NCBI RefSeq assembly: GCF_003710255.1
Contig: NZ_RHIB01000001.1
Span: forward strand, 2,108,001 to 2,172,000
Source of the DNA: Alteribacter keqinensis
GTDB taxonomy: Bacteria; Bacillota; Bacilli; Bacillales; Salisediminibacteriaceae
Reading direction: 5' to 3'
Length of the DNA stretch: 64,000 nt
Shown: piece after piece, positions 56,255-64,000 of the stretch
Position numbering within the stretch: the first letter of the stretch is position 1
Layout: the number at the start of each line of letters is the position of its first letter
Made by a program: the position numbers and the translations under genes
Notes under the pieces: generated by a model
Databases searched by the model: none
The model's input: only the letters and a program-made list of their open reading frames with translations
What the model was told of the DNA's origin: nothing

Positions 56255-57496
56255 TTATTTTGATTCGTCGATCATTGTAAGCTGCTGTGTTTTTTTCTCT
56301 ACGTCGTCAGGGTTTACCTTTCGTCTGGCAACACCTGTTTCCATTGCCGCCACAGCTACACTTTTCGCTACTGCAGGAGCAACACGGGGGTCAAATGGAG
56401 CCGGAATGACGTAATCTGTATTCAGCTCATTATCACCAACAAGACCGGCAATTGCTTTAACTGCTGCAACCTTCATCTCTTCATTGATATGTGTGGCATA
56501 AACATCCAGAGCTCCTCGGAAGATTCCAGGGAATGCGAGAACGTTATTTACCTGGTTAGGGAAATCAGAGCGTCCCGTACCAATCACACTCGCACCGGCT
56601 GCCTTCGCTTCATCAGGCATAATTTCCGGAGTCGGGTTTGCCATAGCAAAGATAATCGGATCCGGGTTCATGCTCTCAACCATCTCTTTTGTCAGTGCCC
56701 CTTCAACAGATACACCAATGAAGACATCCGTATCTTTAATAACGTCTTTTAAGCTTCCATCAAGCTTTCCTTTGTTAGTAACCTGGGCCATTTCATGCTT
56801 CAGGTCGTTCATCCCTGATGAGCGGCCTTCAAAAATAGCTCCTCTCGAATCACAAAGAATAATTTCCTTGCATCCCATGCTCAGTAGAAGCTTAATAATC
56901 GCAATTCCTGCAGCACCTGCTCCGTTAACCACCACTTTGATCTCTGCCATGGATTTTCCGGTAATCTTGAGGGCATTCAGCAGGCCGGCAGCTGTTACAA
57001 TCGCTGTTCCATGCTGATCGTCGTGGAATACAGGAATATTCATTTCTTTTTTGAGGCGCTCCTCAATCTCGAAACATCTTGGAGCAGCAATATCTTCAAG
57101 GTTTACGCCGCCAAAAGTCGGCTCCATCAATTTTACGGTTTGTACAATTTCATCTACGTCATTTGTATTTAAACAAATCGGAAAAGCATCAACGCCGGCG
57201 AATGATTTAAACAGCACCGCTTTTCCTTCCATTACCGGCAGAGAAGCTTCCGGGCCGATATTTCCTAATCCAAGAACGGCAGTACCGTCTGAAACAACGG
57301 CAACCATGTTACCTTTCATGGTGTATTCGTAAACTGACTGCGGATCTTCGAAAATGGCTTTACATGGTTCTGCAACGCCAGGTGAATAGGCCAGTGACAA
57401 GTCTTGTGCATTTTTTACTGCCACTTTTGATACTGTCTCGAGCTTCCCTTTATGCACCCGGTGCATATGTAAAGCTTCTTCTCGTAAAGTCGCCAT
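56255..57496 (-). CDS. ytsJ: NAD(P)-dependent malic enzyme
   Basis: Decarboxylates malate to pyruvate. 413 residues: malic domain with Tyr/Lys catalytic region (SLAYSPGVAEPCK, EGKAVLFKSFAGVDAFP), metal ligands in HDDQHGTA, and Rossmann domain VNGAGAAGIAI. YtsJ-type (major NADP enzyme in B. subtilis). AAAGGAG before ATG 57496. A GntR-type operator lies 82 bases upstream. Confidence 0.94.
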   Translation of the reverse strand: MATLREEALHMHRVHKGKLETVSKVAVKNAQDLSLAYSPGVAEPCKAIFEDPQSVYEYTMKGNMVAVVSDGTAVLGLGNIGPEASLPVMEGKAVLFKSFAGVDAFPICLNTNDVDEIVQTVKLMEPTFGGVNLEDIAAPRCFEIEERLKKEMNIPVFHDDQHGTAIVTAAGLLNALKITGKSMAEIKVVVNGAGAAGIAIIKLLLSMGCKEIILCDSRGAIFEGRSSGMNDLKHEMAQVTNKGKLDGSLKDVIKDTDVFIGVSVEGALTKEMVESMNPDPIIFAMANPTPEIMPDEAKAAGASVIGTGRSDFPNQVNNVLAFPGIFRGALDVYATHINEEMKVAAVKAIAGLVGDNELNTDYVIPAPFDPRVAPAVAKSVAVAAMETGVARRKVNPDDVEKKTQQLTMIDESK

Positions 57497-57577
57497 TCTT
57501 CCACTCCTTTTTTCATAATGATTCCTTATTAATGTAAGGTGCGGCAGGGCTGACCCAGCCTTCCTTTATTCCAAATA

Positions 57578-57590
57578 GTGGTCTGACCAC
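57578..57590 (-). promoter_or_regulatory. GntR/FadR-type operator upstream of ytsJ
   Basis: Perfect 13-base palindrome GTGGTCTGACCAC, fitting the FadR-subgroup consensus TGGT-N3-ACCA. It lies between possible TTGTTC (-35) and TATTTG (-10) elements of the ytsJ promoter, a repressing position. Confidence 0.65.
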
Positions 57591-57635
57591 TTCGTGAACA
57601 ACTTATATTATAACAAATCCATTCCAGAGATACAC

Positions 57636-60600
57636 CTATTCTTGTCTAATAACGATGTTTTTTTCACCGAGGAGGTCCTTAAGGCGTATAAGCAGGCTTT
57701 CGTCACCCGATACAGACCATTCCTCATTAAGGCGGTACACCTTTTTTACCTCCTCATCATACAGGACAACGCGTACTTCACCAGGGTCATCCTTCAACAT
57801 CCTTTTTAGCCTGTCACGGTAGCCCGGGTCCTGATGGTCCCCGTCAAGTTTTACATATAGTACCTTCCCTGCCTTTTGTTTAAATGATTTCTTTAGATTT
57901 TCAAGAAGTGTCATCTTGTCTGCATTAATTTTGAGCTGGCCGTTATGATAGCTTGTTCGCCCTTCTATAAATAACAGTTCACCTTTATTTACGACAGAAC
58001 GGTATTTTTCGAAAATCTTTGGAAAAAGCGTAATCTCTGCTTCCCCAGTCTCGTCAGTGAGCTGCATAAAAGCCATTTGCTGTCTTTTTTTTGTTTTAAT
58101 GACTTTCACATCTTCAATGAGGCCTGCAAGACGTACAACTTTGCCTTCATCGCTGTTTTCCAGTGTATGTTTCACAGTTGACCTCTGATACTCTTCAAGG
58201 GTATCGCCATAGGAATGGACAGGGTGATTTGTTGCGTAGAATCCGAGTACCTGCTTCTCAAATTGCAGTTCCTCCTGATCTCCAAAAGGAGGCACATCGA
58301 AATAATCGGGCTTTACAACATCTTCATCAAACAAAGCCGTTCCCTTTTGTGATCTCGATTCGTTTAATTTCGCCCCATATTCCATTGCTGCATCAAGATT
58401 GGCTAAAAGACCGGCACGATGAATACCGAATTCATCACAGGCCCCTGATACAATCAAGGCTTCAAGTGCCCGTTTTGGAAGGTGGCGCGGCGCAATACGG
58501 GCACACAGGTCAAATAAATCCTGAAACGGCTCCTTCGCTCTTTCTTCAAGGATAGCCTGGATAGCCTGAACACCAACGTTTTTTACAGCTGCTAACCCAA
58601 TCCAGATCTCATTTCCAATTGCTTTGAAGCGTGCACTGCTCTCAATGACGGAAGGGCCTTTAACTTTGATCCCTTTTCTTCTTGCTTCCGCTATATATTC
58701 CGCCATTTTCTCCTGATGATGAATCACACCGGACAAAAGGGCAGTAAGAAAGGACGTTGGATAATTTGCTTTCAGGTAAGCCAGCTGATAGGCAATGATG
58801 CTGTATGCAACAGCATGACTGCGGTTAAATCCATAGTCGGCAAAACGGACAATCAGATCGTATACACCATCTGCTTCCTTTGCTGAATAGCCGTTCTTTG
58901 TTGACCCTCCAACAAATTGGGCCCTGCCCTTTTCAAGGACTTCCCGCTTTTTCTTCCCTACAGCCCGGCGGAGAATGTCTGCCTCTCCAAGAGAAAAGCC
59001 GGCCATTCGGGAAGCAATCTGCATGATCTGCTCCTGATAAATGAGCACACCGTATGTTTTCTCAAGAATCGGCTTCAGGTCAGCGTGAGGATAGGTGACC
59101 TTCTCAAGCCCGTGTTTACGTTTAATATAAACAGGAATGTTTTCCATCGGTCCCGGTCTGTAGAGCGCGTTAACCGCTACGATATCTTCAAATTCAGTCG
59201 GTTTCAGACGTTTTAGGACGCTCCTCATGCCAGAGGATTCGAGCTGAAACACACCGCTTGCATCCCCTTCTGAGAGCATGGAAAAGGTGTTTTTGTCATT
59301 AAAGGGAATCGCTTTTATATCAATCGTCTCTCCATGGTCTTCCTTGATAAGCTCTGTAATGTTTTTTATGAAGCTCAAGTTCCTGAGACCAAGGAAGTCC
59401 ATTTTCAGGAGTCCCAGTTCTTCAAGTATCCCCATCGGATACTGTGTAAGGTTGATGTCATCGTTACCGGTTTGTACCGGGACTATATCTGTAAGTTTAT
59501 CTCTGCTAATTACAACACCGGCTGCATGAACGGATGTGTGGCGTGGGAGACCTTCAATTTCCACAGCTATACTGAAGAGCTCGTCCAATTCCTCATGTTC
59601 CTCTAAAAGCTTTGAGATTGCAGGTACGTCTTTTTTTGCTTCGTGTAATTTTATATTGGGCTTTGAAGGGATGAGTTTAGCCAGCCTGTCAATGAGCTTT
59701 TGCGGGGTCTGCATTACCCGTCCCCCATCTCTTAATGCTGCTTTTGCCGCTAATGTTCCGAATGTGATGATTTGTGCCACATGGTCCCGCCCATACTTCT
59801 GGGCCACATAACGGATAACTTCATCTCTCCGGTCATCGGGGAAATCAATATCGATATCAGGCATTGATACACGCTCCGGGTTCAGGAAACGCTCAAAGAG
59901 TAACTCATACTGTATGGGATCTACATCGGTAATTTCGAGAACATAAGCGACGAGGGAACCTGCCGCTGATCCCCGGCCAGGGCCTGTGAGCATTCCCTGT
60001 GTGTGGGCATAGTCCATAAAATCCCAGACTATCAGAAAGTAATCATCGTAATTCATGCTGTGAATAACAGAAAGCTCATAGTCAAGACGCTCCCACACTC
60101 CCTGTCCGGGTGTGTCTCCGTATCGCTTTGCAATTCCTTCTTCGCACTTTTTCCGCAGGTAGCTTCCGGCAGACTCCCCTTGTGGAACAGGATACTCAGG
60201 GAGTACCTGATTCCCTAAATCAATCTCCACATTACACATGTCTGCGATATGTACTGTCGCTTCCAACGCTTCGGGCCAGCCGCGAAAGAGCCGGGCCATT
60301 TCATCCTGCGTCTTTAAATAATAGTCATCAGAAGAAACTGGAGCAGGAAGCTCTTCAAGTGTTACTCCCCTCCCGATCGCCTGGACAACGCGGTGGGCTC
60401 TGGACTGTTCAGGGAAAACAAACTGAACATGGTTGGAAGCCACAAACTGAATCTTGTTATCCGATTCTTTCCGCCATTTGTTTAACGCAAGAAGCAGCTC
60501 TTTTTCCTCGGCACGGTTATGGCTTTGAACTTCTGTAAAGACGTGTCCCTTTCCAAAAAGGTCCTCTAAAGCAAATAAAGTTTCTGACGCTCCTTCCAGA

Positions 60601-61025
60601 TTTCCCTCAGAGACCAGATGCTGGAGTATCCCTCCTTCAAAAGGAGATATGGCTACAATACTTTCTTTTGTTATGGCGTTCAGGGCCGATACCGGCAGAA
60701 CCGGCCTGCCTTTCTCCGCATGCTCATAAGCCAGTGCTGTAAGTTTCATTAGTTCTCTTAATCCTGTTTTGTTCCTGGCTAGCAGGATGATCTGAAAGAG
60801 CGTGTCCCCCCGGCTCTTAGCAGTCAATTCAACCCCTAAAAGAGGTTTGATTCCCCGGCTGTAACATTCCTTGTAAAAAGGAACCGCTCCGTACATTCCA
60901 TTTTTATCAGTCAGGGCAAGGGCAGTCATGTTAAGCTCCTTCGCTCTGCGGGTGAGGTCTTTTATTTTTCCGGCTCCGTACAAAAAACTGTATTCACTGT
61001 GGACATGGAGATGAACAAAACTCAC
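57636..61025 (-). CDS. dnaE: DNA polymerase III alpha subunit DnaE
   Basis: C-family polymerase that extends primers on the lagging strand before handing over to PolC. 1129 residues from GTG 61025 (MSFVHLHVHSEYSF), seven bases after GGAGG. PHP domain (1-200), polymerase with catalytic Asp in PDIDIDFPDDRR and KMDFLGLRNL, helix-hairpin-helix region, and C-terminal OB fold (about 965-1045, VVRLAGLIEDVKVI). No 3'-5' exonuclease insert, which separates it from PolC. Confidence 0.96.
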   Translation of the reverse strand: MSFVHLHVHSEYSFLYGAGKIKDLTRRAKELNMTALALTDKNGMYGAVPFYKECYSRGIKPLLGVELTAKSRGDTLFQIILLARNKTGLRELMKLTALAYEHAEKGRPVLPVSALNAITKESIVAISPFEGGILQHLVSEGNLEGASETLFALEDLFGKGHVFTEVQSHNRAEEKELLLALNKWRKESDNKIQFVASNHVQFVFPEQSRAHRVVQAIGRGVTLEELPAPVSSDDYYLKTQDEMARLFRGWPEALEATVHIADMCNVEIDLGNQVLPEYPVPQGESAGSYLRKKCEEGIAKRYGDTPGQGVWERLDYELSVIHSMNYDDYFLIVWDFMDYAHTQGMLTGPGRGSAAGSLVAYVLEITDVDPIQYELLFERFLNPERVSMPDIDIDFPDDRRDEVIRYVAQKYGRDHVAQIITFGTLAAKAALRDGGRVMQTPQKLIDRLAKLIPSKPNIKLHEAKKDVPAISKLLEEHEELDELFSIAVEIEGLPRHTSVHAAGVVISRDKLTDIVPVQTGNDDINLTQYPMGILEELGLLKMDFLGLRNLSFIKNITELIKEDHGETIDIKAIPFNDKNTFSMLSEGDASGVFQLESSGMRSVLKRLKPTEFEDIVAVNALYRPGPMENIPVYIKRKHGLEKVTYPHADLKPILEKTYGVLIYQEQIMQIASRMAGFSLGEADILRRAVGKKKREVLEKGRAQFVGGSTKNGYSAKEADGVYDLIVRFADYGFNRSHAVAYSIIAYQLAYLKANYPTSFLTALLSGVIHHQEKMAEYIAEARRKGIKVKGPSVIESSARFKAIGNEIWIGLAAVKNVGVQAIQAILEERAKEPFQDLFDLCARIAPRHLPKRALEALIVSGACDEFGIHRAGLLANLDAAMEYGAKLNESRSQKGTALFDEDVVKPDYFDVPPFGDQEELQFEKQVLGFYATNHPVHSYGDTLEEYQRSTVKHTLENSDEGKVVRLAGLIEDVKVIKTKKRQQMAFMQLTDETGEAEITLFPKIFEKYRSVVNKGELLFIEGRTSYHNGQLKINADKMTLLENLKKSFKQKAGKVLYVKLDGDHQDPGYRDRLKRMLKDDPGEVRVVLYDEEVKKVYRLNEEWSVSGDESLLIRLKDLLGEKNIVIRQE

Positions 61026-61104
61026 TGCCACCCCTCCTTTCACGTAAAATCTTTCTTCTATTGTAACGCAAACAAATGTTTGTGACACCCGGAATGATTA
61101 TCTA

Positions 61105-61132
61105 TCATAAGTTTAATGAATTGCCATAGACA
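61105..61132 (+). promoter_or_regulatory. Possible SigE promoter of ytrHI
   Basis: TCATAAG (61105-61111), 13-base spacer, CATAGACA (61125-61132): partial matches to mother-cell SigE hexamers at the right distance from ytrH, a SigE gene in B. subtilis. Confidence 0.4.
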
Positions 61133-61173
61133 TGTAGTAATGGTTGGACAAAACCAGTCCGGGGGGATGGACG

Positions 61174-61506
61174 ATGGATAAAGATTTTCTTGCAACGTTA
61201 ATCATTGATTACTTTGTTGCATTCGGTGTCATTATAGGCGGATCAATTGTGGGGGGAATCGGTGCCTACCTTATTGGAAAACCGCCAATGTCTATTATGT
61301 ATGACCTTGCTTCAAGCCTTAAGATATGGGCGCTTGTTGCTGCAATCGGCGGAACATTCGATGCCATCAGCAGCCTGGAACGGGGAATTTTTGAAGGAAC
61401 CCATGCGGATATTTTCAAAACGCTCGTGATGATCTTTGCAGCATTATGCGGTGCACACAGTGGTACGGTAATTATTCAATGGATAACCCAGGAGGGAATT
61501 AAATGA
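61174..61506 (+). CDS. ytrH: Sporulation protein YtrH
   Basis: 110-residue membrane protein with about three helices and Gly-rich GVIIGGSIVGGIGAYLIGKPP; mother-cell sporulation protein, biochemical role unknown. ATG 61174 follows GGGGGG. Its stop overlaps the ytrI start (ATGA). Confidence 0.9.
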   Translation: MDKDFLATLIIDYFVAFGVIIGGSIVGGIGAYLIGKPPMSIMYDLASSLKIWALVAAIGGTFDAISSLERGIFEGTHADIFKTLVMIFAALCGAHSGTVIIQWITQEGIK

Positions 61507-62006
61507 GAGTCCCCCCTTTTTATCATGATAAAAGCTGGCAGCGATTTTTCGCCGGAGTCATCTTAGGTATGCTAATCGGGTGGCTCTTTTTTTTATACAA
61601 TTTTGGTTATGTCCACGAGCATTTGAGGATGGAAATCGGAAAGCAGCGCTCCTTGATTGAGAGCCATGAAAAAACAATTGAGATCTTGCGGAAAGATTCC
61701 GATGAACAAAATAAGCAGCTTCAGCAGATGCTGACGGTTCAGGAAATTAAAATCAACTTTTTGAACGAATCAGAAGTGAACCTCAGTGAACTTACCCTTT
61801 TCGAATTAAAAGGTGCAGTAGAGAGCGAGCTTGAACTAGTAAGAAATAAAAGCCTTGAAAACGTACACCTGTCTAAAGAAGTTCTGAAAAAGGCGATTGA
61901 GAATAAACGGTACGGGATCAATGAAAAGTACTATCAGTTGAAAATTGAAAATACAACGATATACTCGGTATTAGAGCTTGATATCTCCATTCATGCTGCT
62001 GAATAA
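61503..62006 (+). CDS. ytrI: Sporulation membrane protein YtrI
   Basis: 167 residues: one N-terminal helix (about 14-35), a charged coiled coil (about 45-80) and a C-terminal extracytoplasmic domain. Paired with ytrH by a four-base overlap, as in B. subtilis, where both are needed for efficient sporulation. Confidence 0.88.
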   Translation: MRVPPFYHDKSWQRFFAGVILGMLIGWLFFLYNFGYVHEHLRMEIGKQRSLIESHEKTIEILRKDSDEQNKQLQQMLTVQEIKINFLNESEVNLSELTLFELKGAVESELELVRNKSLENVHLSKEVLKKAIENKRYGINEKYYQLKIENTTIYSVLELDISIHAAE

Positions 62007-62166
62007 AAGCTTATGGCAATTTCATGAACGATTTACCAAAATACGTTATTTCCGTGCAGGAAGGTGTATAATGAAAGTAAGAACAAAACACCTTGGACCA
62101 CTGGTCATCTGTCACGGCTTTAATGAAGTTGCATAGATTACAATAGTGAGAAGGAGGTAGTTTGCA

Positions 62167-62355
62167 ATGAAAATCATGAGCACAAGTAAATTAGCCAAAG
62201 AAAAGGTACAAAAAATTCAAGCTGGATTTTCCGCTTTCGCTGAAACCCACGAAGTAACTGACCTCATTCGAAAAGAAATTAAAAGCATGGGTCTTGATGT
62301 CATTGAAGAAAAAACCGAACACGGATCCTGGTTTATTCCTAAAAAAAGAGCGTGA
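62167..62355 (+). CDS. Conserved small protein, function unknown
   Basis: 62-residue soluble protein with a Lys-rich N-terminus and KIQAGFSAFAETHEVTDLIR helix, ending EKTEHGSWFIPKKRA. GGAGG lies nine bases before ATG 62167. A TATAAT at 62067 might serve as its promoter -10. I do not recognise the family; it is in the place where B. subtilis has small yt genes. A strong hairpin overlaps its end. Confidence 0.7.
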   Translation: MKIMSTSKLAKEKVQKIQAGFSAFAETHEVTDLIRKEIKSMGLDVIEEKTEHGSWFIPKKRA

Positions 62356-62386
62356 CACAGCTGATTATCAGCTGTGTCCGCTCTTT
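62345..62386. terminator. Hairpin terminator overlapping the small gene end
   Basis: AAAGAGCG-GACACAGCTG paired with CAGCTGTGTC-CGCTCTTT (18 bp with one bulge), T-rich after it on the plus strand. It includes the last codons of the 62167 gene. Confidence 0.85.
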
Positions 62387-62445
62387 CTTTCACTTTATAA
62401 CGTACATATTTGCCATAATAAGGCTGTATTATATCACAAACTAGG

Positions 62446-63387
62446 TTACTCCGACTCAGTACATATCTGATCCAGCTCTTCAAGGAGGCGTTCCGCTTCC
62501 TCCCAGGAATATACAGTTGCACCGGAGGCCATGGGGTGTCCTCCGCCATTGTAGCGTGCAGCAAGGTCATTAATAACCGGTCCCTTAGAACGAAGACGAA
62601 CACGAATCTCCTCCTCTTCTTCTACAAAGAACACCCATGCCTTCACATCTTTTAACGTCGAAAAAGAATTGACGATGCTTGCCGTCATCCCTGCATCCAC
62701 TTTGTACTCTTTTAAAATCTCTGCCGGAAGCTTAATAAAAGCAGCCCCGGACGGTTTCAATTCAACCTGTGAGAGAACGTAGCCTTCCATACGTACAAGG
62801 TCGATGTTTTTTTCGTACATGGCATTGTACAGCTCCGGACGTGAAAAATCCCCTTCAATCAGCTTCCCTGCCCAGTAAAACGTTCGTTTTGTTGTGTTCG
62901 GATGACGAAAACGTCCTGTATCACCAACGATACCGGCATACAACAGCCGACTCGCTTCATCACTGAGTACGGCACCGTCCTCCTGCCATACTCCGTACAG
63001 CTCACAAATCATTTCTGATGTAGAGCTTGCTGTGATATCCACCCAGGATAAATCGCCGTACACATCCACTTCAGGATGATGGTCGATCTTAATCAGGAAT
63101 TCTCCCAGCTCATAGCGCTGATCGTCAACCCGGGGCAAATTAGCAGTATCACAGACAATAACAAGTGCCCCTTTGTAGTCATCGTCTTTAATTTTGTCCA
63201 TCCCGGCAAGGTAAGTAAACTCACTGTCATCATCTCCTGCCAGCAATACTCTTTTTTCCGGGAAGTTACTTATGATCAATTCTTTCAAACCCGACTGTGA
63301 ACCGACCGCATCAGGGTCCGGTCTGACATGTCTATGTATAATAATCGTATGATACTTTTTTATTTTTTCAATAATCTTCTGTTTCAT
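62446..63387 (-). CDS. nrnA: Oligoribonuclease/pAp phosphatase NrnA
   Basis: DHH-DHHA1 phosphoesterase that degrades 2-5 base RNAs and 3'-phosphoadenosine 5'-phosphate. Motifs: HVRPDPDAVGS (I), CDTAN (II), IDHHPEVD (III), GDTGRFRH (IV) and C-terminal GGGHPMASG of DHHA1. 313 residues from ATG 63387, eight bases after GGAG; identical length to B. subtilis. Confidence 0.95.
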   Translation of the reverse strand: MKQKIIEKIKKYHTIIIHRHVRPDPDAVGSQSGLKELIISNFPEKRVLLAGDDDSEFTYLAGMDKIKDDDYKGALVIVCDTANLPRVDDQRYELGEFLIKIDHHPEVDVYGDLSWVDITASSTSEMICELYGVWQEDGAVLSDEASRLLYAGIVGDTGRFRHPNTTKRTFYWAGKLIEGDFSRPELYNAMYEKNIDLVRMEGYVLSQVELKPSGAAFIKLPAEILKEYKVDAGMTASIVNSFSTLKDVKAWVFFVEEEEEIRVRLRSKGPVINDLAARYNGGGHPMASGATVYSWEEAERLLEELDQICTESE

Positions 63388-63563
63388 ATTCGCTGCTCCA
63401 ATCTGCAAATGAAGTGATTAGCTTAAGATTAGCTTACTTCGAGAGATTATACAATGCTGTGAACAGCCTTGATATCCCTTTAGTATATGTGCTATTTTTA
63501 CTAAGAAAGAGTACGTGAATTTACAGCCGGCTCAACAGCTGTCTGATAAAGGAGATTTTTTAT

Positions 63564-63890
63564 ATGCTTATCCCGATTATCATCGTCGTTTCCTTCGTAT
63601 TGTTTGTCTACTTTAAAGTTCAGCAGATGAAAGCACGAGGCCCTATGGAAAGTAAATGGTATTCCTCCAAATCAAGTATTGCTGTTGGTGTGGCTATCGG
63701 TACGTTTGGTCTTAATGCCATGATCAACCTTGGTACAACAGTAGCGACTGCTATTGGAGTGATCTTTATTATCTATGGTGGTATCAATGTCTTTTTTGGT
63801 ATTCGTAACTATCGCGCCTTCCTGCCATATGCCAGAAAGGAAGCAGAAGAAATAAGAAAGCATGAATCGAAGGAACAGCCTGCTAAATAA
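63564..63890 (+). CDS. ytpI: Membrane protein YtpI
   Basis: 108-residue membrane protein with three helices (about 2-20, 40-57, 60-80) and a charged cytosolic tail. GINVFFGIRNYRAF and the position beside nrnA match YtpI. Function unknown. AAAGGAG before ATG 63564. Confidence 0.85.
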   Translation: MLIPIIIVVSFVLFVYFKVQQMKARGPMESKWYSSKSSIAVGVAIGTFGLNAMINLGTTVATAIGVIFIIYGGINVFFGIRNYRAFLPYARKEAEEIRKHESKEQPAK

Positions 63891-63901
63891 ACAAAAAAGA
63901 T

Positions 63902-63931
63902 GGGGGTCTCCAACATGTTTTGGAGACCCCC
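63902..63931 (+). terminator. Terminator of ytpI
   Basis: GGGGGTCTCCA ... TGGAGACCCCC (11-bp stem) then CTCTTTTT. Confidence 0.9.
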
Positions 63932-63981
63932 TCTTTTTATTTCGTAAAAATGATACTGTTAACAACAATATATTACGCTAC

Positions 63982-64000
63982 AGGCGGACGCTTTCCGCGG
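63982..64000. repeat. Interspersed element cut by the window end
   Basis: AGGCGGACGCTTTCCGCGG is the start of the GC-rich core seen at 20990-21007 in reverse orientation. Confidence 0.55.

Overview
The window comes from a Bacillaceae-type, spore-forming, Gram-positive chromosome. The order pheS-pheT ... rplT-rpmI-infC ... thrS-ytxC ... dnaI-dnaB-nrdR ... speD-gapB ... coaE-ytaF-mutM-polA-phoR-phoP-mdh-icd-citZ-ytwI-ytvI-fxsA-pyk-pfkA-accA-accD-ytsJ-dnaE-ytrH-ytrI-nrnA-ytpI is the Bacillus subtilis ys/yt region. Spore genes (sspI, ytxC, ytaF, ytvI, ytrH, ytrI), T-box leaders and SigW/SigG-type promoters agree. I cannot name the species. Almost every gene lies on the minus strand; the plus-strand exceptions are small or membrane-protein genes.

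Layout. Bases 1-8.7 kb: phenylalanyl-tRNA synthetase behind a T-box, an rRNA methyltransferase, sspI, an M42 aminopeptidase, a plus-strand gene of unknown function, dut, and ysdB behind a SigW promoter. Bases 8.8-16.8 kb: an accessory block, consisting of a tightly overlapping operon with an ABC importer (lipoprotein, two permeases, ATPase), a CDP-alcohol phosphatidyltransferase, a truncated FAD/NAD oxidoreductase, a TVP38 membrane protein and a disulfide-oxidoreductase flavoprotein, followed by a second, separately terminated TVP38 gene. Its content recalls the E. coli ydjXYZ-ynjABCDEF cluster; the substrate is unknown. Bases 16.8-19.3 kb: ysdA and the infC-rpmI-rplT operon with an AUU start and an attenuator-type leader. 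Bases 19.3-21.1 kb: repeats and a decayed IS4-type transposase. Bases 21.1-31.8 kb: thrS with T-box, ytxC, an M3 peptidase, mqnC, the primosome genes dnaI and dnaB, nrdR, and a solitary holin-like gene. Bases 31.8-32.8 kb: a repeat-filled gap. Bases 32.8-64 kb: central metabolism (gapB, TCA genes, pfkA-pyk, accDA, malic enzyme), replication and repair (polA, mutM, dnaE), phosphate sensing (phoPR), nanoRNase and sporulation genes.

Regulation visible in the DNA: two T-boxes, an infC leader, a SigW promoter (ysdB), a SigG-like promoter (sspI), paired CcpN-like boxes at gapB, cre-like sites at the MaoC gene and in the citZ leader, a Pho-box-like array at phoPR, and a GntR-type palindrome in front of the malic enzyme gene that fits the GntR gene next door.

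The most unusual content is not protein coding. At least a dozen intergenic copies of modular, inverted-repeat-bounded elements share a GC-rich core. Several intergenic gaps also hold arrays of very degenerate 19-22 bp (or 51 bp) tandem units.
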